In this document: piece by piece, positions 1-6,637 of the stretch
Layout of the letters: each line of letters begins with the position of its first letter
Position numbering within the stretch: position 1 is the first letter of the stretch
The notes under the pieces: generated by a model
The model's input: only the letters and a program-made list of their open reading frames with translations
What the model was told of the DNA's origin: nothing
Database searches by the model: none
Program-made: the position numbers and the translations under genes
NCBI GenBank assembly: GCA_003645605.1
Contig: QNAY01000068.1
Span: 1-6,863, forward strand
Source of the DNA: Thermodesulfobacteriota bacterium
Lineage (GTDB): Bacteria > Desulfobacterota > Dissulfuribacteria > Dissulfuribacterales > UBA3076
Reading direction: 5' to 3'
Length of the DNA: 6,863 nt

Positions 1-182
1 AGGGTGCGGCAAATTTTAAGAATTTCTTCATAGGTGAGGATTGAATCATGAGGCAACCAGGAAAAGTTAATCTGAGGCATGCAGTACTGACATCGAAGAT
101 TACATCTGTCTGTTACTGAAATCCTGAGATAGGTCAACCGCCTGCCGTATCGGTCAACCAGGGTATTTTTTTCTTTTTTCAC
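1..182 (-). CDS. moaA: MoaA, GTP 3',8-cyclase (radical SAM), 5' part only
   Basis: The first 60 codons of a gene that runs off the left edge. MoaA uses S-adenosylmethionine and an iron-sulfur cluster to rearrange GTP into 3',8-cyclo-7,8-dihydro-GTP, the first step of molybdenum cofactor synthesis in the cytoplasm. The translation holds the family's opening block, [20 protein letters not shown] (residues 8-27). It continues into the radical-SAM CxxxCxxC motif, with Cys27, Cys31 and Cys34, followed by Met-Pro. The start is GTG at 182-180, with no ATG nearby and an in-frame stop further upstream. The purine run AAAAAAGG lies more than 10 nt upstream, so the ribosome site is weak. The C-terminal GTP-binding half with its second cluster lies outside the window. 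The 296-bp repeat-filled gap from murA suggests a separate transcription unit. Confidence 0.93.
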   Translation of the reverse strand, partial: MKKEKNTLVDRYGRRLTYLRISVTDRCNLRCQYCMPQINFSWLPHDSILTYEEILKICRT

Positions 183-254
183 CGGATCAGTTAGGCCTTT
201 TTTCTGTAACCGTTCACGGGATTACAACGCCCGTTTTACCGCAACCCATCGAAC

Positions 255-268
255 TGTAAGCGTTTACA
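255..268. promoter_or_regulatory. LacI-type operator-like palindrome, copy 1
   Basis: TGTAAGCGTTTACA is a 14-bp near-palindrome with a central CG. It fits the general form of LacI/GalR-family operators, including the CcpA cre consensus. It lies about 75 bp upstream of the moaA start. Its place at the end of a repeat unit makes a structural role of the repeat equally likely, so the regulatory reading is speculative. Confidence 0.25.
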
Positions 269-372
269 GGGTGCTGCAGATGCGAGGCGACGGGTACGCA
301 GACGTACTTCCTGTACTTCAGGTGCCCGACAACAAAGCAGATGCGGTGCCATGTAAACGTAATCCATCGAAC

Positions 373-386
373 TGTAAGCGTTTACA
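373..386. promoter_or_regulatory. LacI-type operator-like palindrome, copy 2
   Basis: This is identical to the palindrome 118 bp to its left, and it pairs as a 13-bp inverted repeat with 470-482 at the murA end of the unit. The same doubt applies: it may be only the terminal arm of a repeat element. No regulator gene is present in the window. Confidence 0.25.
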
Positions 387-478
387 GGGTGCTGCAGATG
401 CGAGGCGACGGGTACGCAGACGTACTTCCTGTACTTCAAGTGCCCGGCAACAAAGCAGATGCGGTGCCATGTAAACGC

Positions 479-1741
479 TTACTTTTTTCTTTTGATTTTG
501 GCCCCTACTGCTGCAAGCTTCTGCTCCAGGTGTTCATATCCGCGATCAAGGTGGTAAACTCTGGATATTGTTGTAGTCCCCTTGGCTGCAAGTCCGGCCA
601 GCACCAGAGAGGCACTGGCCCTGAGATCAGTGGCCATTACAGGGGCGCTGATTAATCTTTTTACACCTTTGATGATGGCGCTCCTGCCTTCAACCTTTAT
701 GTCAGCTCCAAGCCGTCTTAACTCGGCAACGTGCATGAAACGGTTTTCAAATATGGTTTCAGTGATTACACTGAGGCCACCGGACAGGGCCATCAGCACC
801 ATGATCTGGGCCTGCAGATCAGTCGGGAAACCGGGATATGGCAGAGTCGTAACATCTACGCTGTGCAGAGCGCCTTTTTTCCTGACGGAAATACGGGCAT
901 TATCTCCTTCAATCTGAAGCCCGGTGCTCCTGAGTTTGGATATTACCGCCTCCAGATGATCTGCCAAAACGTTTTCAATTATCAGCTCTCCGCCAACTGC
1001 TCCCACAGCCATCATGTACGTGCCGGCCTCTATGCGATCCGGGATTATTTTCCAGTCAACCGGTTTTAGTTTCCTGACGCCTTCTATCTTGATGGTATTT
1101 GAACCAAGGCCTTTGATTTTTGCCCCCATTTGGTTAAGCATCTGCCCCAGGGCAATTACCTCCGGTTCCCTTGCAGCATTTCCCAGTATAGTTGTCCCCT
1201 TGGCAAGGACCGCTGCCATCATCAGGTTTTCCGTGCCTGTCACAGATGGTGTGTCAAAGTAGATATGCGCTCCATTCAGTCTCCCTGCCTTTGCCTCTAT
1301 ATAGCCTTCTTTGAGCCGGAGCTTGGCCCCCATGAGCTCAAGGCCCTTTAAGTGAAGATTTATGGGACGGGCGCCGATGGCACAGCCGCCGGGAAGGGAG
1401 ACACGGGCCTTTCCAATGCGGGACACAAGAGGTCCAAGCACCAGAATTGAAGCCCGCATCTTGCGCACCAGGTCGTAAGGGGCCTCGTGGTCAGAGAGTC
1501 CTGAGGAGTCTATGTTTAAGACATCAGAGTCATTATTTGCGCTGTAATCTACCGTAACGCCCAGGTCAGTCAGGAGATCAGTAAAGGTCCTTATATCAAC
1601 CAGCTTGGGGATATTCTGCAGCCTGAAGGTGCCGCCGGTGAGGAGCGTTGCCGCAAGAATGGGCAGGGCCGCGTTTTTGGCCCCGCTAATTCTGACGATC
1701 CCCTTGAGCTGGTGCCTGCCTTCAATGATTAGTTGATCCAT
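479..1741 (-). CDS. murA: UDP-N-acetylglucosamine 1-carboxyvinyltransferase MurA
   Basis: MurA transfers the enolpyruvyl group of phosphoenolpyruvate to UDP-GlcNAc, the first committed step of peptidoglycan synthesis in the cytoplasm. The 420-residue product has the usual family length. It opens with the SGAKNAALP block (residues 19-27; Lys22 and Asn23 bind substrate). It carries the catalytic loop [11 protein letters not shown] with Cys120, equivalent to E. coli Cys115; Cys rather than Asp here predicts a fosfomycin-sensitive enzyme. Further conserved sites are [10 protein letters not shown] (303-312, with catalytic Asp308), Arg373 in DLRASA, and [13 protein letters not shown] with Arg400. 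The ATG at 1741 matches the expected N-terminus, but the T-rich 20 nt upstream hold no Shine-Dalgarno. The stop codon TAA (481-479) lies inside the terminal palindrome of the adjacent repeat, so the lysine-rich tail KIKRKK ends at the repeat border. Confidence 0.97.
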   Translation of the reverse strand: MDQLIIEGRHQLKGIVRISGAKNAALPILAATLLTGGTFRLQNIPKLVDIRTFTDLLTDLGVTVDYSANNDSDVLNIDSSGLSDHEAPYDLVRKMRASILVLGPLVSRIGKARVSLPGGCAIGARPINLHLKGLELMGAKLRLKEGYIEAKAGRLNGAHIYFDTPSVTGTENLMMAAVLAKGTTILGNAAREPEVIALGQMLNQMGAKIKGLGSNTIKIEGVRKLKPVDWKIIPDRIEAGTYMMAVGAVGGELIIENVLADHLEAVISKLRSTGLQIEGDNARISVRKKGALHSVDVTTLPYPGFPTDLQAQIMVLMALSGGLSVITETIFENRFMHVAELRRLGADIKVEGRSAIIKGVKRLISAPVMATDLRASASLVLAGLAAKGTTTISRVYHLDRGYEHLEQKLAAVGAKIKRKK

Positions 1742-2009
1742 GGGGAAACCAATTAAAATTGAAAATTGAAAATTGAAAGATAAAGAACAAATAATAAATA
1801 ATAAAGAATTGGGTAGTAGGGTTAAATGTGAGCGATTTCATAATTAGGCGAGCCTCTTCATTTTGGCCATTACCCTTCAGAACCATTTGCAAAATTCCAT
1901 CTTTGGTCTTTACTGCCGTTCCGAGAATAATGACCCGATGCCTGTGTTCTCGCGCCTTGCCCTCGAACAAAATCCTGAATTTTGCAAGCGGCCCGTCTGT
2001 CTGTAACAT
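1722..2009 (-). CDS. Doubtful small ORF or gene remnant
   Basis: A 95-codon ATG frame whose stop lies 20 nt inside murA in another frame. Residues 1-66 look protein-like, with alternating charged and hydrophobic residues and a tail reading [10 protein letters not shown] then [12 protein letters not shown]. That vaguely recalls the C-terminal end of small PsbP/DUF1795-type domains. The last 28 or so residues ([13 protein letters not shown] and on) come from AT-rich repeat DNA and look like read-through. An in-frame TAG lies two codons before the ATG, and there is no Shine-Dalgarno. A second frame on the same strand is open over 2055-1870. I do not recognise the product. It may be the decayed 3' end of a lost gene, or chance. 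Confidence 0.25.
   Translation of the reverse strand: MLQTDGPLAKFRILFEGKAREHRHRVIILGTAVKTKDGILQMVLKGNGQNEEARLIMKSLTFNPTTQFFIIYYLFFIFQFSIFNFNWFPHGSTNH
1758..1778. repeat. Heptamer tandem repeat (ATTGAAA)x3
   Basis: Three exact ATTGAAA units, preceded by a degenerate ATTAAA unit at 1752-1757. On the coding strand this makes the murA leader a U-rich stretch of TTTCAAT units ending 16 nt before the ATG. Since no Shine-Dalgarno is visible, the U-rich leader could matter for ribosome loading. Three units are enough for slippage-type length variation. Confidence 0.85.
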
Positions 2010-2043
2010 TTTCTATTTTTGATCTACGTCCTATTTCCAATTT

Positions 2044-2064
2044 ATCAATTATCAATTATCAATT
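2044..2064. repeat. Heptamer tandem repeat (ATCAATT)x3
   Basis: Three exact ATCAATT units ending one base before the secDF stop codon (TAA at 2067-2065). A diverged CCAATTT unit lies just to the left (2037-2043). Read on the minus strand the unit is AATTGAT, one base different from the AATTGAA phase of the 1758-1778 array, so the two arrays flank the spacer as imperfect inverted repeats. Confidence 0.85.
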
Positions 2065-4638
2065 TTATTTAGGGATTTTCCCCTTGTGCCATAAGTACAC
2101 TACAGGGCTGGCTACGAATACTGAGGAATAGGTCCCAACCAGCACCCCCAATAGCAGAGTAAAGGCAAAGTCATGTATTACCACACCGCCAAAGAAAAAG
2201 ATGCACAAGACCACCATCATTGTGGTCATAGACGTAATAATTGTCCTGCTCAGCATCTCGTTGATGCTTCGATTTATGATTTCTGCAAAAGGCAATTTTT
2301 TGTAACGTTTGATATTTTCTCTGATTCTATCAAAGACTACTACTGTATCAGTGAGGGAGTAGCCGCCAAGTGTCAGTAGGGCGGTTATTGTCAGGAGAGT
2401 TATTTCCTTGTCCAGGATAAATAAAATGCCAAGTACTACCAGCACGTCATGGAAGGTGGCGGCGGTAGCTGCTATTCCAAAGCTCAAATTGAATCTAAAG
2501 GCCAGGTAACAGATTATGCCCGCAAATGATATGCATATTGCTATCAGTGCCTTACGCCTCAGCTCTTTGCTCACGGTTGAACCGATCTCGGCCTTGCTTT
2601 CTATTACAAAGCGGGTCTCAGGAAGGCTTTCTTTTAAGCTGTTGGTTATACTGGTCTCTATGTCTCCCACAGTAGCCACTAATTTTTTGACGCGTACGAT
2701 TAAGACGTGCTCCCCCGGCACTTCCTGAAGGGAGTAGCCCTCGATGCCTGTTTTTGTCAGGGCCTTTCTTACATTGTTCAGGGTAAAGGGCTTGTCTGCG
2801 CGGTACTGGACCATGGTTCCACCGGAAAAGTCTACGCCGAGGTTGGCTGCCCCTCTTACGACCTGTATGAAGCCTGCGAGACCTATAGTTACCAGGACCA
2901 CTGACAGTGCGAAGGCGAAATTTCTGCGTCCTATGAAGTCCAGGCTGGTTTTTTTGATTAACTGGAGGAATCTCAGGTTGGTCAGGGCATGCTTGGCCAG
3001 CAGCCCGTCATATACCATCCTGGTTCCAAAGATGGCAGTAAAGAGGTTGATGACAATACCGGCGGACAGGGTGACGGCAAAGCCCTTGATTGGGCCGGTT
3101 CCGAAGAGGAACAGGGCTATGGCGGTTATAAGAGTGGTAACATGGGCGTCTACGATGGTCCAGAAGGCTTTGTCATAACCCCCGTCAATAAATGCCTTAA
3201 GGGGTTTTCCAAGGGCCCTTTCCTCCCGCATGCGCTCAAAAATCAGCACGTTGGAGTCAACACCCATACCAATGATGAGTATGATGCCGGCTATGCCTGG
3301 AAGGGTCAGTGTGGCCTGGAAAAGTGCTAGAACAGCCATAAGAAAGAGCAGGTTCAGGACCATGGCTATGTTCGCTATGAAACCTGAAAACGTGTAATAT
3401 ATGACCATAAAGACAACTACAAGGGCCGCTCCGAGCAGGCCCGAATACAGGCCGTGCTGTATGGAATCATGGCCGAGCGACGGACCTACCGTGACGTTTT
3501 GAATAATGCTGATCGGCGCGGGCAGTGCCCCGGCTCTCAGCACAATGGCAAGGTCGGATGCCTCTTCAGTAGTAAATGAGCCGGTGATCTGGGCATGCCC
3601 TCCTCCTATACGTTCCCTTATTACCGGTGCGGAGCGGGCCACTCCATCCAGGACAATGGCAAGACGCTTGCCCACATTATCACCGGTGATTTTCTCAAAG
3701 AGTCCTGCCCCCCGATCTGTAAATTCAAGGGCGACATAGGGCTCGTTGTAATTACCGCCGATTCGGACGTGGGCGGTCTTTACAGTATCCCCTGTCATAA
3801 GCGTTTTGTCTTTGAGAAGAATCGGCGTCTTTTTGATTTTGCCTGTGCGATCATCGACATCCTTAAGGAAGCAGATGGAGTCGTCTCTGGGTATTTGGCC
3901 CTTCAGGACCGAGTTAAGGGCCTTAATGTTATAGCCGGCCGGAAGGCGGCCGCTATCTACAGCTTGGCGGATAAGTCTTCCAAGATCCACTCCGGACTCG
4001 TCATCCACCAGCTTGAACTCCAGTTGCGCGGTCTGCCCTATGAGCTTGAGGGCCCGTTCAGGATCCTGGATCCCCGGAAGCTGGACTACTATTTCTTCCT
4101 CGCCTTGACGGACGATTACCGGTTCTGTAACACCAAACTGGTCTATCCGGTTACGAATGATCTCCAGGGACTGATCAACCGCATTTTCTCTTATGAATTT
4201 TTCTTCTTCCGGGGAGAGTCTTAATACCAGGCTGGGGAATTTCCCCTCTTCTTTTACCTTTACGAGTTCGAGGCTGGGGAATTCATCTTCCAGAACGGCC
4301 TTTACCCTTCCCACTGCGTCCTTGTTGGGAAGAAAGAACAGTATTTCGTCAGGGTTCGGACTCGGGCGGCGCACCAATGTTATCTGTCTGCGCCCCAGGG
4401 ACTCCTTAAGGTCCGTAGCGGCAAGATCTGCAGCGTTTTTAACTGCCTGGTCCACGTCTACCTTGAGGATGAGATGCATTCCCCCCTGGAGATCCAGACC
4501 AAGCTTCAGGCCCTCGCTGTAGATATGCTTTTTGAACCAGTCAGGCGTACCTTTATAGAAAGAGGGCAGTACAAAAATCACAGACAAGGCAATAAGTGCC
4601 GCCATCAAGATAAATTTCCAGCGCAGACCTGTGGGCAT
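2065..4638 (-). CDS. secDF: SecDF, fused protein-export subunits SecD and SecF
   Basis: SecDF is an inner-membrane RND-type protein that uses the proton gradient to pull preproteins out of the SecYEG channel on the outer face. The product has 857 residues. The SecD half has one N-terminal membrane helix (about 7-25), the GLDLQGG motif (47-53), the P1 periplasmic domain with LPGIQDPERA, and five helices (about 395-540) containing GMGVDSNVLIFER with proton-path Asp461. A cytoplasmic linker (about 541-570) leads to the SecF half: first helix about 572-594, LGVDFSGGT (600-608), its periplasmic domain to about 690, then five helices with GGYSLTDTVVVFDRIREN (Asp764) and MLSRT (Arg798). Both halves are intact, so this is a natural fusion. 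I start at ATG 4638, 9 nt after AGGAGA (4653-4648). A TTG at 4644 would add two residues but lies only 3 nt from that site. No yajC or secA is nearby. Confidence 0.95.
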   Translation of the reverse strand: MPTGLRWKFILMAALIALSVIFVLPSFYKGTPDWFKKHIYSEGLKLGLDLQGGMHLILKVDVDQAVKNAADLAATDLKESLGRRQITLVRRPSPNPDEILFFLPNKDAVGRVKAVLEDEFPSLELVKVKEEGKFPSLVLRLSPEEEKFIRENAVDQSLEIIRNRIDQFGVTEPVIVRQGEEEIVVQLPGIQDPERALKLIGQTAQLEFKLVDDESGVDLGRLIRQAVDSGRLPAGYNIKALNSVLKGQIPRDDSICFLKDVDDRTGKIKKTPILLKDKTLMTGDTVKTAHVRIGGNYNEPYVALEFTDRGAGLFEKITGDNVGKRLAIVLDGVARSAPVIRERIGGGHAQITGSFTTEEASDLAIVLRAGALPAPISIIQNVTVGPSLGHDSIQHGLYSGLLGAALVVVFMVIYYTFSGFIANIAMVLNLLFLMAVLALFQATLTLPGIAGIILIIGMGVDSNVLIFERMREERALGKPLKAFIDGGYDKAFWTIVDAHVTTLITAIALFLFGTGPIKGFAVTLSAGIVINLFTAIFGTRMVYDGLLAKHALTNLRFLQLIKKTSLDFIGRRNFAFALSVVLVTIGLAGFIQVVRGAANLGVDFSGGTMVQYRADKPFTLNNVRKALTKTGIEGYSLQEVPGEHVLIVRVKKLVATVGDIETSITNSLKESLPETRFVIESKAEIGSTVSKELRRKALIAICISFAGIICYLAFRFNLSFGIAATAATFHDVLVVLGILFILDKEITLLTITALLTLGGYSLTDTVVVFDRIRENIKRYKKLPFAEIINRSINEMLSRTIITSMTTMMVVLCIFFFGGVVIHDFAFTLLLGVLVGTYSSVFVASPVVYLWHKGKIPK

Positions 4639-4647
4639 AGTCAAAAA

Positions 4648-4653
4648 TCTCCT
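4648..4653 (-). promoter_or_regulatory. Shine-Dalgarno AGGAGA of secDF
   Basis: AGGAGA on the minus strand has good spacing (9 nt) to ATG 4638 and poor spacing (3 nt) to the in-frame TTG at 4644. It therefore decides the start of secDF. Confidence 0.8.
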
Positions 4654-4669
4654 ATTTTAATTTATGATT

Positions 4670-4693
4670 CCGCTGAAACAATCCAATCAGCGG
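4670..4693. promoter_or_regulatory. Stem-loop in the secDF leader
   Basis: CCGCTGA (4670-4676) and TCAGCGG (4687-4693) form a perfect 7-bp stem with a 10-nt loop, 32 bp upstream of the secDF ATG. No T-run follows on either strand, so it is not a standard rho-independent terminator. In the secDF transcript it could be a leader hairpin or simply a barrier to degradation. It is too short to call a known riboswitch. Confidence 0.45.
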
Positions 4694-4708
4694 CGCACAA
4701 TACAATAA

Positions 4709-4722
4709 ATGTTGAATGTTGA
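4709..4722. repeat. Heptamer repeat (ATGTTGA)x2
   Basis: Two exact ATGTTGA units followed by AT, in the spacer between cbiA and secDF. It is a third site of 7-bp periodicity in this window and resembles the ATTGAAA and AATTGAT units. Two copies alone would be weak evidence; the shared unit length and similar sequence make it worth marking. Confidence 0.5.
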
Positions 4723-4787
4723 ATTACGGAATTCTTAGCCAAATAAAGGGTTTTTTGCAAGAAGATTGTGGGCTGAGAACTCACGAA

Positions 4788-6284
4788 TCAACGGTTCGGA
4801 TTTTCGGCGAACCCTGAACGGTTACGAACAAAATGCCATCGCGCTTCGGCTACGAAGTTCTTGGCAGCATCGGGGCAACTTCCAAAATGTAGATGTATAT
4901 AGCTGGCAAGCGTGTTGTTCCATGCGTAACCTTCAGGGGCAAGAAGGCTGTTGCCGGCATTCCTGACCTCGTAAACAGAAAGTATGGATTTATCCTGAGA
5001 AATTGGCTCAACTAAATTGGAATAATGGAATTCGTGTCCTCTAATTTTTGTGCCTGCCGGGCCGAGTATAGTATCCTTTTTTAGAATGATTTCTCTGTAG
5101 CCAAGAGCATAGCGCCTTTTCTGTATATTTACCATAAAAGGGAACAGGCCGATCCAGGGATATTCCTGCCTCGGCTCTTCTTTTTGAACCAGGCCCCGGC
5201 ACAGGTACAGAAAGCCCCCGCATTCTGCATAGATAGGTAGATTTTCCTGGGCCTTGGTCAGTATTTCCTCTCGAAGGTCCCTGTTTCTTGAAAGTGTTTC
5301 GGCGTGCAGTTCGGGGTATCCGCCTCCAAGATAAAGCCCCTGTACTCCAGAAGGCAGGGAATGATCTCTAAGGGGCGAGAAAAATACGATTTCCGCACCG
5401 AATTTTTCAAGGATGTCAAGATTCGCCTGATAATAGAAACAAAAGGCCTCATCCTTGGCAACTGCAATACGTACCGGACGCGAGGGGGAAATGCCGGGGT
5501 CTTTTTTTGTTTCGGTTTGATCAGCCGGACGTATGTCTTTCTTGTTTTGCCGGATTGTTTTTAGCAATGAATTTAAATCGCAGCCTTTTTCAAACCAGAT
5601 ACTGAAGAGGTCTGCTTGCTCTGCTTCAAGACCGCCTTCTTCCGCAGTTATGAGTCCCAGATGCCTTGATGGAAGATCCATATCCTGATTACGAAACAGA
5701 GTGCCGGTCCATGACAGTCCCATAGGAGACAGTGCCTCTTTCAAAAGCGCGGCATGCCTTTTACTTCCCGTTTTATTGAGGACTACTCCGGCAAAGCGTA
5801 TGCCGCTATCGAATCCAAGATAGCCCTTAACCAGTGCGGCCACACTCCTTGCCATACCAATGACATCCACTATCAATAGAATAGGCAGATCCAACCACTT
5901 TGCGATTTCTGCAGTAGAACCTGATTCAGAAGTTCCTCCGGCACCATCAAATAGGCCCATTACCCCCTCAATAACTGAAACATCCGCCCCGGTACAATAC
6001 TGCGAGTATAACTTCTGCACTGAAGATTTATTTAAAATCCACCCGTCCAGGTTGTGAGAAGGGCATCCGCACACTGAGGCGTGGTGTCCGGGGTCAATAA
6101 AGTCAGGGCCAACCTTAAAAGGAGCTACCTTAAGGCCCCTTTTTTTTAGTGCTGCCATTATGGCAAGGGTCACTGTTGTTTTCCCACAGCCGCTGTGTGT
6201 GCCGGCAATTAAAATACCCGGAAGGGGAGAATCAGGAGTAGATCGGCGTGCAAGGGTGTCCAAATCCATGCCCCTTTTTAGCAT
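4788..6284 (-). CDS. cbiA: CbiA/CobB-family cobyrinate a,c-diamide synthase
   Basis: Enzymes of this family use ATP and glutamine to amidate the a and c side chains of cobyrinate in cobamide synthesis; relatives act on other tetrapyrroles. The 498-residue product has an N-terminal dethiobiotin-synthetase-like ATPase domain with P-loop GTHSGCGKTT (28-37), VGPDFIDPGHH (58-68) and EGVMGLFDG (106-114). A variable linker covers about 240-270. A C-terminal class I glutamine amidotransferase domain follows, with nucleophile Cys355 in YAECGGFLYL, GHEFHYS (416-422) and the catalytic His region SYIHLHFGS (461-469). Length and order fit complete CbiA. The ATG at 6284 overlaps the upstream stop by 7 nt (ATGCTAA) with no own Shine-Dalgarno, suggesting translational coupling; Met6 sits only 1 nt after AAAAGGGG. 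No other cobalamin gene is present, so a DsrN-type siroheme amidase remains possible. Confidence 0.9.
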   Translation of the reverse strand: MLKRGMDLDTLARRSTPDSPLPGILIAGTHSGCGKTTVTLAIMAALKKRGLKVAPFKVGPDFIDPGHHASVCGCPSHNLDGWILNKSSVQKLYSQYCTGADVSVIEGVMGLFDGAGGTSESGSTAEIAKWLDLPILLIVDVIGMARSVAALVKGYLGFDSGIRFAGVVLNKTGSKRHAALLKEALSPMGLSWTGTLFRNQDMDLPSRHLGLITAEEGGLEAEQADLFSIWFEKGCDLNSLLKTIRQNKKDIRPADQTETKKDPGISPSRPVRIAVAKDEAFCFYYQANLDILEKFGAEIVFFSPLRDHSLPSGVQGLYLGGGYPELHAETLSRNRDLREEILTKAQENLPIYAECGGFLYLCRGLVQKEEPRQEYPWIGLFPFMVNIQKRRYALGYREIILKKDTILGPAGTKIRGHEFHYSNLVEPISQDKSILSVYEVRNAGNSLLAPEGYAWNNTLASYIHLHFGSCPDAAKNFVAEARWHFVRNRSGFAENPNR

Positions 6285-6628
6285 GTAAGGTGAACTGCAA
6301 GGGCAACAGCCTCGTGTCCAAATTGCGATGCCAGTTCATTGAACCTTTGTATGGCCGGTTCAGTGGGAAGGGCCTCTATGCGGATGCCCTTGGACTCGAG
6401 TTCCTCCGAAAGCCCGGAACTTAGAACCATTCTGCCGTAGGCACCTGTTCCGACTATCAGGGTACCGGGTTTTGCAGCCACAACATCCAGGATGTCAGCG
6501 AGTTGAAGGGTATGTCCCTGTGATCTCCACCAGTTGTCAAAGGCCTTTCCTTTAATAATTTTCAGATCTTTTGTATAACGTATTCCATCAATTACGATTT
6601 CACCAAATCGATATGACTCAATCTTCAT
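6278..6628 (-). CDS. Mth938-like domain protein (DUF498 family)
   Basis: A complete 116-residue protein of the small Mth938/AAMDC-like fold family, whose biochemical role in bacteria is unknown. Family marks are the opening IESYRFGEIVIDGIRYTKD (residues 3-21), the WWR-x-x-GH block (33-39), IVGTGAYGRM (58-67), LPTEPAIQRFN (87-97) and the typical closing AVHLTC. There is no signal peptide or membrane helix, so it should be cytoplasmic. The start at ATG 6628 is set by AAGGAG (6643-6638) 9 nt upstream. In-frame ATG 6646 and GTG 6652 would give up to eight extra residues, but the ribosome site would then lie inside the coding region. The overlap with cbiA suggests co-expression and perhaps a linked role, which is an inference only. 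Confidence 0.9.
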   Translation of the reverse strand: MKIESYRFGEIVIDGIRYTKDLKIIKGKAFDNWWRSQGHTLQLADILDVVAAKPGTLIVGTGAYGRMVLSSGLSEELESKGIRIEALPTEPAIQRFNELASQFGHEAVALAVHLTC

Positions 6629-6637
6629 AGGCCTCGT

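Larger units (their letters stand above)
183..478. other. Repeat-filled intergenic gap between murA and moaA
   Basis: No open frame here looks like a real protein; the short open frames are read through the duplicated sequence. The gap consists of a moaA-proximal part (183-245), with one degenerate palindrome arm at 205-220 and a weak stem ACGGG/CCCGT around 217-234, and two tandem copies of a 118-bp unit (246-481). I see no convincing promoter for moaA and no hairpin followed by a T-run that would end murA transcription. The palindromic repeats could themselves fold in the transcript. Confidence 0.7.
246..481. repeat. 118-bp tandem duplication with inverted-repeat ends
   Basis: Two head-to-tail units with period 118: 246-363 and 364-481. 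Positions 246-359 match 364-477 at 112 of 114 bases; the differences are g321/a439 and a329/g447. Each unit has a near-palindrome TGTAAGCGTTTACA at its left (255-268, 373-386). Copy 2 ends in the inverse, TGTAAACGCTTAC (470-482), giving a perfect 13-bp inverted repeat with 374-386. Copy 1 keeps only TGTAAACG at its right end (352-359). Inside each unit GCAGATGCG occurs twice in direct orientation (276-284 and 337-345; 394-402 and 455-463). The near identity points to a recent duplication or to homogenisation. The right end overlaps the murA stop codon. From memory, unverified, similar elements are dispersed in Desulfobacterota genomes. Confidence 0.9.
1742..2064. other. AT-rich spacer between secDF and murA
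   Basis: This 323-bp spacer has three parts. A core of ordinary composition (about 1830-2010) carries the doubtful small ORF. An AT-rich left flank next to murA (1742-1825) carries ATTGAAA heptamers. A right flank carries ATCAATT heptamers that touch the secDF stop codon. I see no clear terminator after secDF and no convincing promoter for murA. The size of the gap suggests that murA is transcribed separately, but this cannot be read from the sequence. Confidence 0.6.

Noticed and set aside
183..482. Moco riboswitch upstream of moaA
   Set aside because: The position is suggestive, but the sequence is a tandem duplication with palindromic ends, and I could not see the conserved Moco motif pairing. 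A covariance-model search would be needed to revive it.
246..482. CRISPR array
   Set aside because: Only two units, period 118, nearly identical throughout with no unique spacers between short repeats.
236..655. Short open frames of 67-104 codons on both strands across the tandem repeat
   Set aside because: They repeat the same peptide because they read the duplicated DNA; they lack ribosome sites, and one runs into murA antisense. They are by-products of the repeat.
4655..4690. Possible secDF promoter (TTGGAT, 16 bp, TAAATT on the minus strand)
   Set aside because: Each box matches only about 4 of 6 consensus bases, the region is AT-rich and the boxes overlap the stem-loop. Chance matches of this quality are expected.
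4793..4813. GGTTCG / CGAACC hairpin at the end of cbiA as a terminator
   Set aside because: The 6-bp stem lies within the coding end and no T-run follows in the direction of transcription.
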